From Adiantum capillus-veneris (taxonomy: Eukaryota; Streptophyta; Polypodiopsida; Polypodiales; Pteridaceae), in NCBI GenBank assembly GCA_014529385.2, contig CM043948.1, positions 82,545,260 through 82,609,259 of the forward strand: a stretch of 64,000 bases of DNA, given 5' to 3'. Positions 43,562 through 54,858 of this stretch are shown here, one piece after another. Position 1 is the first letter of the stretch. Every line of letters starts with the position of its first letter. Under the pieces are notes generated by a model. That model searched no databases. It saw only the letters and a list, made by a program, of their open reading frames with translations, and was not told where the DNA came from. Both the position numbers and the translations under genes were made by a program.

Positions 43562-44188
43562 GGTCTAATGGTCCGTTTGGACAACAAAGTCTGTACCTAG
43601 CAGGTAGTGTTTCCAACTTAAGAGCGCATGATCACGGCCAGTAAATCTTTCTCATAGACCTGCATGGTCATCTTTGGCCCTTGCAAAATTCTGCTCTCAT
43701 AGGCTACTACCCTGCCATCTTGCATTAACACTGCACCAATGCTACTACCACAGGCGTCACACTGGACCACAAATGACTTCCTAAGATCTGGCAACACAAT
43801 GACTTGATTTGAAGTCATCTTTTCCTTCAAGAGATTAAAAGCTGAAATCTCTTTCTTTGTTCATCTAAAGGTGACTGCCTTCTTTTGAAGAGCATGTAAA
43901 GGTGAAGCAATCTCAGCGAAATTTCGGATAAACCTTCTGTAATAGGAGCATAGTCCCAAGAAGCTTCGGACATCATGCACCGTCTTCAAATCTGGCCATG
44001 ACTTGATCGCTTCAACTTTTGCAGGATCCATTCTGACACCATCCTTTGAGAATGTGTCCCAGAAAGTGGATCTTTTCGAGAAAAAATTCACTTTTCTTTG
44101 CATTGATGAGCAACCTATGACTGCGTAGCTCTTCGAACACAATGGCGAAGTGATGCCTATGCTCCTCTTCATTCTTTGAGTAGACTAT
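43562..44188 (-). pseudogene. E1: reverse transcriptase C-terminus and RNase H
   Basis: VYSKNEEEHRHHFAIVFEEL, RSHRLLINAKKSEFFLEKIH, a frameshift, DGVRMDPAKVEAIKSWPDLK, FLGLCSYYRRFIRNFAEIAS, then RNase H: SFVVQCDACGSSIGAVLMQD, MTMQVYEKDLLAVI and, after another shift, QTDH followed by a stop. The Asp and Glu of RNase H are present. It continues from 45660 across the solo LTR. Confidence 0.9.
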
Positions 44189-45659
44189 TGTCACCGGCCA
44201 GTGGCAATTCCATTTTTGTTTATTTTCTCTTTCTTTGGGGAATTTCCTTTGTTTTATCTTTTGGAAACACCCCTTTGGAAATCTAACTGCCCTGCATTGC
44301 ATAGCGAGTGTGGAATTGTTCAGAGAGAGTGCAGGCCTGAGGGCTATAGAGCACTAAGGTTGGACAAGGACTATGGTTAGCCAAAGTGGGGTCATTGGCC
44401 AGCCAAAGCGGAATCCTTTGCTACATGGGCTACATTTCAGTTCTGGGTGTGGCTGCAGTGTACAAAGAGGGTCAGATGACCTCGAAGAATGTAATGGCAG
44501 AAACTCCTAAATTTTAGGGACTGCTATTTTTGGACGGCAAAATGTCTTCGCGTCATAACGTGCAGTTTGACATGGGGATCATTTTGTTACTTTGTGGCCA
44601 AGTCAACAGAGACTGCAAGTGAGATATTTTTAGATCCAAGGGTTTAAAGCGGGAAAATGCACAAATGAGTGACACTTGGCACTCTGAGGCCAGTTTACTA
44701 CTTAAAGAGAAGGCAAAAACGTGATTTTCAGCTGTGAGCTCGTTTTTGAGTGCTGTCACAGGTGGGAGAGCTTCAATGGACTGTTGGCTTACCCTCTATG
44801 TACAGTGAGGTGCAGGATGTCATGACCTGCACACCTCTCACTGCTCTCTCTCTCCCCTATTCTTTATGGTTATGCCCCTCTAGTGGGCTCATCAGATTGA
44901 CCAATGTACAGTTGTGTGGGTTCATGCGCGATTGCCGAGGCAAGAGCCTCTTGCACAGGTACTGGATTAGCTAGTGGCTAATCCCCCGTAGGTACAGGGG
45001 ATTCGGAGAGGTTTCACGTGTGAAATCTCGTCCGATTCAAAGGGCAAGTAGCCCTACAGGTCGGGAGCTCGAGGACTTGCTATGGATGCGACCGGCACGC
45101 GAAACGGAGCTCGAAACAGTGAATTACAGCGTGCTTTGTATTTTTGCAGGTTTAGGGTTTCGGCCCTAAACGGACCCTAATACCCCCAGGAGGTTCGGGG
45201 ACGCAAGGGGACCGCTGTACAGGTGATCTGGCTCATTTTCAGGGCAGAAAACAGAGAATTCAGCGTGCTGCAGATTCTCGCCAGGTTTTGCAAAGTTTCC
45301 GTATGCGTCGGGAAAGTCATCTAATGCGTGGGGATACTGACTGTGAAGGGTCCTAGTACAGTTATGTTGTCGAAATCGGGCCAGAACAGAAGAAATTCAG
45401 CCCAGATTGTGCTGGGCAGCTTGTAGGGAACCACAGCTTTTATTCCCTCTTTTAAAGAATCAAGAAATACCAAAAGGGGCGCCTATTAAGGGGCCAATAT
45501 GGTGTCTGACTCGCATACAGATGCATTCTAGCATCTGTATCCCATTCCCCTCTCATGTGTCATTATAGCACAGGTATAGACGACTAATAATGGGTGAAAG
45601 CTAAATCAAGGTTTGAAGTAAAGTCTACCGCCCTTTTTGGAGTTAACAGGCCGGTTACA
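44189..45659 (+). mobile_element. solo LTR, family E
   Basis: 1471 bases, TGTCACCGGCCAGTGG..AACAGGCCGGTTACA, flanked by ACTAT (44184-44188 and 45660-45664). In opposite orientation to E1, it splits the E1 reverse transcriptase directly after the catalytic FFDDMIV. The ends form an 11-base imperfect inverted repeat (TGTCACCGGCC / GGCCGGTTACA). Confidence 0.95.
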
Positions 45660-46111
45660 ACTATCATGTCATCAAAGAATGTACCAACAAACTGTTGGTG
45701 TGGACGGAAAATTCTGTCCATCATCCTATTGAACGTAGCAGGAGCATTTGTGAGACCAAAGGGCATCACTAAAAATTCGTAAAGGCCAAACGTTGTTCTA
45801 AAAGCAGTCTTGTGCACATCCTCTGATCTAATGCGGATCTGATGGTACCCACTCTTTAGATCTATCCTGCTAAACATAGCTGCTCCTTCTAATTTGTCCA
45901 GAATATCATTGCTTCTAGGTATAGGGAACCTATTCTTGATGGTATTCTTGTTCAGTGCACGGTAGTCTATGCACATACGCCATGAGCCATCCTTTTTCTG
46001 CACCAACAACACTGGAGAACAGAATGGAGATGAATTGGGCTGAATCAGCCCCTTTTCTAACAGCTCTTGTACTTGGCCCATTATCTCTTTTTGTTGAGCC
46101 GCACTAACCCT
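45660..46111 (-). pseudogene. E1: reverse transcriptase, N-terminal two thirds
   Basis: [80 protein letters not shown] and [11 protein letters not shown] with both catalytic Asp. Open except one stop (TAA at the PP.RVSAAQQ position, about 46112). Interrupted by the solo LTR immediately after the active site. Confidence 0.93.
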
Positions 46112-46807
46112 TTACGGAGGCTTATTTGGTGGGCTAGTGCCTGGCACCAAATCTATCGCATGGTCCTCGGGTCTCTCTGGCGATAATTGAGACGGTAATG
46201 AATCGGAAAAACAGTCACTATACTGTTGTAAAAACATTGACCTTTCTTTATCTAGCACATATAAATTTGATTCATCACAATCTGACACTTCACGTGCAAA
46301 AACCAAGTACGCAAAAAGATGCTTTTTCATTACAGAAGTAATAGCAGAAGCTGATACAGTGGGAATAGACTCCCCTTTAAGCTTTACATCCAGAATGTGA
46401 GTCTTTCCCCTGCTCTGTACAGTGATCTTTTTGTTGTAGGCATCCATGATTCCCTGTACACGGAATAACCAAGGAATACCTAACAACACATCACATCCGT
46501 CCAGTGGCATGATGTAAAATTCTTCAGCATCTACATAGGACTGGATATGTAGGCGCAACTTTCCAATGATGGGTGTCACAGCCTCTGTATGGCCAGGACA
46601 TGCCAAACCTGCCTCTGCTGTATACCCCATCTCTTCAGGTCTGATTCCCAACTTTGAAGCCAATTCTGGGGAAATGAAGTTTGCTTTGGCCCCTGGATCA
46701 AAGAAGATAAGCACTGTTTGATCCCCGACCTTTCCCCATGCTTTGCAAAGCTCACTTGCATCTGAATTTGGCTTGTCGCCCACCATATCTGGCACAAAAC
46801 CAGCCAT
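46112..46807 (-). pseudogene. E1: aspartic protease and linker
   Basis: A 231-codon open frame: LCKAWGKVGDQTVLIFFDPG then AKANFISPELASKLGIRPEE, HTEAVTPIIGKLRLHIQSYV, YIMPLDGCDVLLGIPWLFRV and a linker to SPERPEDHAIDLVPGTSPPN. The active-site triplet is Asp-Pro-Gly rather than Asp-Ser/Thr-Gly; A1 and A3 have Asp-Gly-Gly at the same place. The fold otherwise looks complete. Confidence 0.9.
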
Positions 46808-48467
46808 GGGCTTCTTTTCTTTCTTGTCCTCCTTGTCTTCAGAATCAGCTGGCCTTTTCTTTGTAGGACAATTGTAAGCAATGTGGCCACACTGCTCACA
46901 GATGAAGCATTTGTTCTCTGACCTTAGGACCTTCTTTTGCTCTTCCGACTTGCGGGGAAAACGTCTTTCCTATCTCTTTGCAGGTCCCCTTTTCTGATTC
47001 AGCCGTAGCTTTGCCTTTCCCTGCTTTGGCTAGCTCCTGAGTCACTTTCGGAGCCTCCTTGGGAACATACTTCTTCGCTGAATTTTTCTTGGCTAACCCT
47101 TCCTTGACGCCAGTATTGAATTCACAATCTTCTCCCTTGAGCAAACCATTGCCAGTGTTTGCTTCCTCGATGAGCTGCGTCAAAGTAGTGACTTTGGTCT
47201 TCGTGCAATACTTTCTTAACCCTTTGGGTAGGCCACAACAGTATTTTTCAATCTGTTCTATCAATGGCACAAACCTATAGGAAGTTACTGGAAGTAGAGC
47301 TTTCCAAAACTTCCGATTGTAGTCATCCTGATTCTTGCAAGTGGTAGCATTAAGATGGTGCCATTCTGTCATGACATCTGCTTCAAAGTCATCAGATAAC
47401 CATGTTGCTGCAAGAATCTGCTTGAAGTAAATCCATGTGGACGGAGCTTGCCCTTGAAGCAATAAAGTTGTCCACCATTGTCCCGCATTCCCTGTCAAGA
47501 AAGTGGCTGCGTTGCGGACCTTTGAAGCCTCTGTAAAGTTTCCCCCTGCATAGGCCTTGTCAAACTGCTGGAGGAATGAGAGAGCCTTCTTCCTGTCATC
47601 AAACCCTGTAAAGGTCGTGAATGTCACACCTTTGCTACCTTCTTTGGATGGAGTTGGCTTCTCCAACGGCGTTAAGTTGTCATAGGGTAGTGACTGAAAC
47701 ATGGGAACACTGTTAGGGTTCATCTGTGTTCCCTGACCGCAATTAAGTTGACTTGGAAATGCCATATTTGGCTGCTGATTTGTAATTCCAGCCATACCAA
47801 AATTTGTCTGTGGCATCCCAAATTGGCCCTGAGTGCTTTGAAACCCTGGTAGCATGCCCGTGACACCATACATGGGGTTAGGCATCATCGTTTGAGCACC
47901 CCCGAACATTGTTCCTGGCGTGTAAAACTGATTTCTAGGTGCATGACCAACCATGCTCTAGAATACCGATCCACCTCCAAAATAGCCAGGGTGTACTGAA
48001 GGTGGTGGGAAGACCTATTGCATAGCCTGTAGATTGCTTCCCTGCCCATTAGAACCAGCTATAGGCTGTTGAAAGGTGGCGGGCTGAACTGGTACAACTT
48101 GAAAGACTGGCATCTCAGCCACGTGTTCTTGCACCTTAGGCACAGGTTGTGGAGACTGCATGTTCTCCGTCAAGTGTACAGGTGTTTCCATTGACTCTGC
48201 AGTATGAATCACCTGTGTTCGAGCCTTAACAGGCTTTTGAATATGATCCAGTGACGCAACTTGCTGAGACGGAAGAGGAGGTTGCAGAAAGGCTAAAAAC
48301 CTTGGGTTCTGCATTACTTGTGTGAACATAGCCACAGCAGTAGCCAACTGGGTCCTGAATATATCATTATTCGTCTGTGGTGGTCTTGAAGACTCACCCA
48401 CTTCATGTGTCTGTTGACCTTGTGAAGAGGAAACCTCTTCAGTTACATCATCTGGTCTGTCAGCCAT
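46808..48467 (-). pseudogene. E1: gag
   Basis: ATG at 48467 (MADRPDDVTEEVSSSQGQQT), a Gln/Pro-rich N-terminus, a stop at about 48015, a second stop shortly after, then 352 open codons from 47954: Met/Asn/Gln-rich repeats, capsid-like TFTGFDDRKKALSFLQQFDK, RNAATFLTGNAGQWWTTLLL and QDDYNRKFWKALLPVTSYRF, and a Lys-rich tail. A frameshift near 46965 leads to the zinc knuckle KCFICEQCGHIAYNC (46868-46912, with C-x2-C-x4-H-x4-C). The start ATG was chosen because the longer frame only adds residues from the leader. Confidence 0.88.
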
Positions 48468-48550
48468 GATTGCAATTTCCTGTGTCTGGTCTATGATCCC
48501 CTGTGTCTTCAAGCCCAACCTGACCAAGGCTCACTTCTATGGGAAAAAGT

Positions 48551-48574
48551 GATTTAATCCCGGCGATGGAACCT
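48551..48574 (-). promoter_or_regulatory. E1 primer binding site (probable)
   Basis: On the minus strand AGGTTCCATCGCCGGGATTA directly follows the 5' LTR. It resembles the complement of a tRNA T-arm and acceptor end with one change in the terminal CCA complement. It is clearly different from the tRNA-Met type sites of families A, B and C. The tRNA was not identified. Confidence 0.6.
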
Positions 48575-50115
48575 TGAATCCGGCCTGTACTTTCCAAAAA
48601 GGGCGGTAGACTTTACTTCAAACCTTGATTTAGCTTTCACCCATTATTAGACGTCTATTCTACCTGTACTTTCAATACACAACACGGGGGAAAGGGATAC
48701 AGGCTGCTAGAATGCACCTGTATGAGAAGACCGACACCAGATTGGCCCCTAACTTAGGCGCCCCTTTCGGTATTTCTTTATTGTTTAACAGAGGGAATAA
48801 ACGCTGTGGTTCCCTACAAGCTGCCCCGCACAAGCTTGGCTGAATTTCAACTGTTCCGGCCCGATTTCGGCAGCATAACTGTACTAGGACCCTTCACTGT
48901 CAGTATTCCCACGCATTGACTAACTTTCCCGACGCAAACGGGCACTTTGTAAAACCTAGCGAGAATCTGCAGCACGCCGAATTCTCTGTATTCAGCCCCG
49001 AAAATGCGCCAGATCACCTGTACAGCGGTCCCCTCGCATCCCCGAACCTCCTGAGGGTATTAGGGACCGTTTAGGGCCAAAACCCTAAACCTGCAAAAAT
49101 ACACAGCAGGCTGTAATTTACTGTTTCGGGCTCCGTTTCGTGTGCCGGTCCCATCCGTAGCAAGTCCTCAAGCTCCCGCACCTGTAGGGCTACTTGCCCT
49201 TTGAATCGGACGAGATTTCTGGCGTGAAACCTCTCCGAATTCACCTGTACCTGCGGGGGATTAGCCGCTAGCTAATCCAGTACCTGTGCAAGAGGCTCTT
49301 GCCTCGGCAATCGCGCATGAACCCACACAACTGTACATTGGTCAAATGAAAAGCCCACTAGAGGGGCATAACATACTGCCATAGGGGAGAGAGGGGGCAG
49401 TGCGTAGCGTGCAGGGCATCACTCCTGGCACCGCACTGTACATAAGAGGGAAAGCAAGCACTCCATAGCTCTTAACCTGTGACAAAATCTGAAAATGAGC
49501 CTCTCCCAGCTTCAAATTCAGTGCCACTTCTTGTTGCATGAGGAAAGTGCACCAGAAGGCGCCACTTGGCACATTTACAAGCATTTTCCCGTTTCGGGGT
49601 TTCCGCCTAAAAATCTCCCAACCGGTTGCCCAGTTGACTTCACGGCAGAGTAAGAAAATGTTCTCCTTGTCATTCCGGAGGTAATGACGCAAACACATTT
49701 TCAGGTCCCAAAATAGCAGTTCCCTAAATTTTAGGAGATGCTGCCATTGTATCTCTCTAGGTCATCTGACCCCCTTTGTACACTGCAGCCACACCCATAA
49801 CTGAAATGTAGCCTCTGTAGCAAAGGATTCCACTCTGGCTAGTCAATGACCCTACTTTGGCTAACCATAGTCTTTGTCCAACCTTAGTGCTCTCTTGCCC
49901 TCAGGCCTGGACTCCCTCTGGACAGTTCCACACTAGCTATGCAATGCAGGGCAGTTAGATTTCCCGAGGGGTGTTTCCAAAAAGTGAAAGTAAATAAATA
50001 ATAAGAAAGAAATCAACAAAAAGGATAGATTGTACTCAGTAATATACAGCCCTGATTTTTCCAAAAAAATAAAATAAAAAAATAAAAATAAAATAGTAGT
50101 TACACGCTGGTGACA
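48575..50115 (-). mobile_element. E1 5' LTR
   Basis: 1541 bases, TGAATCCGGCCTGTAC..ACGCTGGTGACA on the + strand. Compared with the 3' LTR it keeps the 115-base block at about 49787-49895 and has an extra A-rich block (about 50039-50097). Complement of the shared motif at about 48757-48780. Confidence 0.9.
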
Positions 50116-51000
50116 CTTTCTTTGGTTGCATTATTGTCTGCTCCAAGGATGAGGCAGAACATAGAGAAGATGTGCTACATGTCTTTCAAGCATTGCGGGA
50201 TCACAAGTTGGTGATCAATGCAAAGAAGAGTGAATTTTTTTCATTAGAGATGTACTTTTTGGGACATATCGTCTCAACAGCATGAGTACAGATGGACCTG
50301 GCCAAGATTGAGACTATATGTGATTGGCCCTATTTGAAGAATGTCCATGAAGTTAGAAGCTTCTTGGGCTTATGTTCTTACCACCAGTGGTTCATTAGAC
50401 AGTTTGCATAGGTTGCTTCCCCTTTGCATATTTTGACAGAGAAAGGAGTCCCATTCTCGTGGGGACCCACAGAGGTGATTGTCTTTCAGACATTGAAAGA
50501 GAAATTGACTACATGACCAATTTTGACTTTGCTGGATGTGCAGAAGTCTTTCGAAGTATATTTTGATACTTGTGGTCGTAGTCTGGGTGCGGTCTTAATG
50601 CAAGAAGGCCATGTCATTGCCTATGAGAGCCGATTGTTTTCAAGGCTAGAATTGACAACATAGATATATGAGGAAGAGCTTTTGGCGGTTATCCATGCTC
50701 TTACTCAGTGGCGACATTACCTACTCGGAGCCGATTTTACGGTCTTCATAGATCACCAGAGTTTACGATACTTCTTGTAACAGAAGCAGCTATCGAAAAA
50801 GCAGATGCGGTGGGCGAACATCTTGTCACAGTTTCACTTCCAGCTTGTCCATGTGCAGGGACAAAAGAACTTGGTGGCAGATGCTTTGTCCCGGAAGCTG
50901 TTGGTCTTGGCTATCTTCGCGATACATCATAGAAGCTTTGAGGATATGGTCGGTCAATACGCCACCGATCCAGATGTATTCGGTCGAATACAGAATAGGG
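50116..51000 (+). pseudogene. A3: end of reverse transcriptase and RNase H
   Basis: Continues from 40006: GCIIVCSKDEAEHREDVLHV, FQALRDHKLVINAKKSEFFS, HEVRSFLGLCSYHQWFIRQF, then RNase H SFEVYFDTCGRSLGAVLMQE, IYEEELLAVIHALTQWRHYL and FTVFIDHQSLRYFL. Several stops. RNase H keeps Asp, Glu and Asp. The reverse transcriptase FFDD is FFGC here. Confidence 0.88.
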
Positions 51001-52150
51001 AGGTAGTAGCGGGATATTCCATTCGGGATGGCTACTTGATGAAGAAAACGATGTTGTGCATTACACAGCCGTTGAGGAAAAGGTTCTAACCGAATGACAC
51101 TGTCCACCATTTACAGGTCACCGCGACATTAATACCACCTTGAAAGGTGTGGAGCGATACTTCTTTTGGCCGAGACTCAAGAAGGACGTGGACGATTTTG
51201 TACGCAGTTGCTTGGTATGCCAGAAGGTCAAGTTTGACAGGCATAAAGCATAGGGATTGTTACAGCGTTTACCCATTCCCACCCGCCCTTGGGAAAGTAT
51301 TGCTATGGAGTTCATTTTTGATCTCCCGAAGACACAGAGTGGGCACGATGGTATCTGGATTGTTATTGACAGATTTAGCAAGCAAGCTCATTTCATTCCA
51401 GTGAAGAAAACAGTCAAGCCGGATCATTTAGCGAGACTGTTCATTGCCCAGATATTCAGATTACATGGCATGCGTGAGACCATAGTCTCTGACAGAGATC
51501 CCTGATTCACGAGTTTGTTTTGGAAGGCTATTTTGGGAGAACATTGGCACACGGTTGCAATTCTCGTCATCTTTCCACCCACAGACAGATGGGCAATGTG
51601 ATTTAGTCGTACTAGATTTGTTGAAGTCTTACATTTCGGATCAAAAGACTCAATGGGAAAGGTTTTTACCTTTTGTGGAATTTGCCTACAATAACACGAT
51701 TCACTCTTCGACGGGGAAGGAGCCATTTGAGATTATTGAAGGTTCCACCCTTCTTACGCACGAAAGATAAGATTTTTGAAGCTGACCAGTTTACGAGGGA
51801 CTTGGACTTGGTCCGGGAGGCTTTAGAGAAATCTCAAGATAGACATAAGAAGGCAGCAGATCGACATGGTCGCGATTTGAAATTAAAGGAGAACGATTGG
51901 GTGCTCTTACGTTTTGCGAAGGCATGCCTAAGAGATCGAAAAGGAAAGGAGCGGCTTTTTCCAAAGCTTCGCATGAGATACTATAGACCTTTCCAGATAA
52001 AAGAAAAGATAAATGATGTCTCCTTTAGACTGAAGCTGCCCGATACTTGGAGAATTCACAATGCTTTTCATGTGAGGCTCTTGAAGCCTTTTAAAGGCGA
52101 TGTCCCGATGATGGGGAGCCAGATGAGCAACCCGAAGTGGAGGAAAGCGA
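51001..52150 (+). pseudogene. A3: integrase
   Basis: GYSIRDGYLMKKTMLCITQP, a frameshift, [20 protein letters not shown] (zinc region), [40 protein letters not shown] (first Asp), MRETIVSDRDP then a stop (second Asp kept), SSFHPQTDGQCDLVVLDLLK, in which the catalytic Glu region is shortened and Glu is missing, FAYNNTIHSSTGKEPFEIIE and [20 protein letters not shown]. Confidence 0.9.
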
Positions 52151-52337
52151 GGAGATACTCGTTCCAGAATAGATATTGGCACATAAAGATAGAAAGATTA
52201 AAGGTAAAGTGATTAGGAGGCTCTTGGTTAAATTCAAGAACTATCCTGCATTGGATGTGAAGTGGATGGAGGAGGAGGACCTAGCAGATACTCCTCAGAT
52301 TGTAAACCTTTACCTTGAAGTATTCGGTTTAGCATAG
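52151..52337 (+). pseudogene. A3: chromodomain remnant
   Basis: The A2-like chromodomain wording is present across frames (LVKFKNYPALDVKWMEEEDL, about 52227-52286), ending VNLYLEVFGLA at 52337. A stop truncates the acidic linker before it. Confidence 0.75.
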
Positions 52338-52893
52338 TCTACTCCGATAGAACCCCGATTTTAGCATGGGCGAATTTAGTGGAGCGGGTTTGCACAAGAG
52401 GGGAGTCACTCCGCTCCTTTGTCGACAGATTGCCCTGATATTTGATATAGAGTCACTGATGTCTGTTTGGATTTCAGACATACTGCTGAGCTGACAGTAT
52501 TCTGTTGTATGACTTTATGAACTGGAATTCCCGATAATGAAAATGATACTGATTGATTTGTACTTGACTTGTTTGAGTGCAGGAATTGATAGACGAAATG
52601 ATTGCAGCATTTCGATCTCATAAATCTCTATAGACATGATTGCAATATGGATTAGTTAATCGGGCATGTGTTGAGGTCCCGATTGGATCTAGATGCGATT
52701 GCTAAATACGTTGCCGATTAATATTGGTCTGAGATTTGGAATGATATTTGAATGTGATTTGTCATTGATGTCTTGTGATGTCAAGTGATGTATTGTGATG
52801 TGGTACATGTCCTAGATGTATTGTTCCTAATGCGTCGGGACTAATAGTCAGTGTCTGCTAAGACAATTTATGGCCTCTGTCTGTTTTGCAGGC
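52338..52893 (+). other. A3 3' untranslated tail
   Basis: Matches the A2 tail; contains a short repeated GATGTCTTGTGATGTCAAG-type stretch near 52770-52800. Confidence 0.75.
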
Positions 52894-52932
52894 GTAATCA
52901 AGGGCGATTACAATGCTTTTAAGAGGGGGGTA
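52894..52932 (+). promoter_or_regulatory. A3 pre-PPT hairpin and polypurine tract
   Basis: GTAATC-AAGGGC-GATTAC (52894-52911) then AAGAGGGGGGTA (52921-52932) at the LTR border. Confidence 0.87.
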
Positions 52933-53469
52933 TGTCACAAATGGGTGACGTGGCATGGCCCTGGACACACTCATAGAGTGGGGCAGCAGACCCAGACACA
53001 CACCCAGACTGGGAGCAGTGACACGTGGCAGCTGTACGGCAGGCCCGGATTTTTCCCGTTGACATGCTGACGTGGCAGGCATACGGAATTCCGCTTTTTA
53101 CGCTGATGCTGTACTGAATTTCTGCTTTTACGCTGGCTGATTTTGAAGCTTTTGGACTTACTGCTTTATTTTTAGAAGCTTTTGAGTGGAGATCATCCCT
53201 TGTAACCTATAAATAAGTGGGCAGGGCCCTCACTTCTCAGAGCATTTGGACGCAGAGTCTGAGAGTGAGAACCCTTTCACTCTCTTGTACTTTGAACACA
53301 GATTAATACAAAAAGAAATATTGAAAGGGGCGCCAGTCTCTGGGGCCAATATCTCTAGGCACGGAATTCCGTCGGGCCGTGTCGAATCAAGTGTGAATTG
53401 TGAACTGTTTTGAAGTGAATCTGTGCTGTCGCTGTAGAATCTTGACTTGGGGTGTCCAAGTTTGTTACA
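52933..53469 (+). mobile_element. A3 3' LTR
   Basis: 537 bases, TGTCACAAATGGGTGACG..AAGTTTGTTACA; shorter than the 5' LTR through small deletions (for example around 53057 and 53193). TGACGTGGCA occurs at 52946-52955 and 53068-53077. Confidence 0.93.
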
Positions 53470-54858
53470 TACCAAGCAACTACAAACAAATTCGTCCACA
53501 TCCTTTTTGAGCCTCGGCAAATAAAAGTAATGTTCAATACCCTTCAAAGTGGTATCTATGCCATAGTGGCCTGAAAAAGATGGACAATGGCACTCTATCA
53601 AAACCTTTTCCCTCAGAGGCTGTGTAGCACACAACATTGTCTTCCGCATCAAATATCCGTCGCGTATGGAGTAGCCTGCAATTGTTTCCCACTCTAAATC
53701 CGGTGAAAGATGTGTGCAAGTCAGGATCTGTGGCGTACTTATCTACCATATCCTCGAAGCTTCGATGATGTATCGCGAAAATAGTAGCACCAAAGTCTTT
53801 CGAGACAATGCATCTGCTACTAAGTTCTTTTATCCCTGAACATGGACTATCTGAAAGTGAAACTGTGACAAGATGTTAGCCCCTTCGCATCTGCTTATCT
53901 GAGATCTGCTTTTATGACCAGAAGTAGCGGACTCTGATCTGATCATCTGTGAAGATTGTAAAATTTGCTCCGAGTAGATAGTTTCGCCACTACGTAAGAG
54001 CATGGATAACTACCAATAGCTCTTTCTCATAAATTTGTGCCACCAACTTAGGACGTAAAAACATCTTGCTCTCGTAAGCAATGCCATGGCCTTGTTGCAT
54101 CAAAACTGCTCCCAGACTGCGATCACAAGCATCACAATAAACTTCGAATGTTTTTTGCAAGTCTGGCAATGCCAATATTGATCCCGTAGTCAACTTTTCT
54201 TTGGGTGTCTGAATAGCGGTAATCTCTGTCGGTCCCCAAGTGAAAGGAACCCCTTTCTGTTTGAGTAATGCAAAGGAGAATCTATCTCTTCGAATTTTCG
54301 AATGAACCGCCGATAATAAGAGCACAAGCCTAGAAAGCTTCGAACTTCATGAACATTCTTTAAGTCAGGCCAATCACGAATAGTCTCAATTTTGGCCGGG
54401 TCTATCCTTACTCCTTCTGCTGAGACGATGTGCCCCCAAGAAATGTATTTCAGGTAAGAAAAATTCACTTTTTTTTCACATTTTTATAACCAATTTATGC
54501 TTCTGCAATGCTTGAAAGACCTGCAATAGGGGGTGTCTGTGTTCTGCTTCATTCTTGGAGAAATCAATGATGTCGTAAAAAAAAGTGCCCACAAACGATT
54601 GATACTCTCTGAAAATCCTATCCATCATTCGGTTGAATGTTGTCGGAGCATTCGTAAGGCTAAATGTCATAACCAAATATTCATACAAACCAAAAGCTGT
54701 CTTGTAGATGTCTCCTAGAGCAATCTGGCTCGGCTAACTCGATAAGGTGGCCGGTTGGGTGCTGTACTACCGGAAATCAAATCAATCGTGTGATCTTAAA
54801 GACGAGAAGTAGGTAACTCGCCTGGTAGGCCTTCAGAGAAACAGTCAGCTTGTGTGTG
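53470..54858 (-). pseudogene. element A4: reverse transcriptase, RNase H and integrase zinc region
   Basis: Right to left: the protease-RT linker (GELPTSRL..), a deletion of the RT fingers, YEYLVMTFSLTNAPTTFNRM, FVGTFFYDIIDFSKNEAEHR (first catalytic Asp replaced by Tyr, FFYD), HEVRSFLGLCSYYRRFIRKF, RNase H TFEVYCDACDRSLGAVLMQQ and IYEKELLVVIHAL, and the zinc region PSFSGHYGIDTTLKGIEHYF, RLKKDVDEFVCSCLVC. It continues at 36942 beyond A3. TACCA (53470-53474) is the right-hand A3 duplication. Confidence 0.88.

Larger units (their letters stand above)
40007..50115 (-). mobile_element. element E1: full-length family E retrotransposon
   Basis: Minus-strand element of about 10.1 kb (8.6 kb without the nested solo LTR), flanked by CTTTC, inside A3 reverse transcriptase. 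5' LTR 48575-50115, gag, protease, reverse transcriptase, RNase H, integrase, chromodomain, hairpin and purine tract, 3' LTR 40007-41378. It is the best preserved coding element of the window, with long open frames and only scattered stops and frameshifts. Confidence 0.95.
36948..53469 (+). mobile_element. element A3: full-length family A retrotransposon carrying nested E1
   Basis: Plus-strand insertion in A4 integrase with TACCA on both sides. 5' LTR 36948-37519, primer site 37521-37534, gag, protease, reverse transcriptase, RNase H, integrase, chromodomain, tail, purine tract 52921-52932 and 3' LTR 52933-53469. Without E1 (40007-50115) it is about 6.4 kb. All genes are interrupted. Confidence 0.95.
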
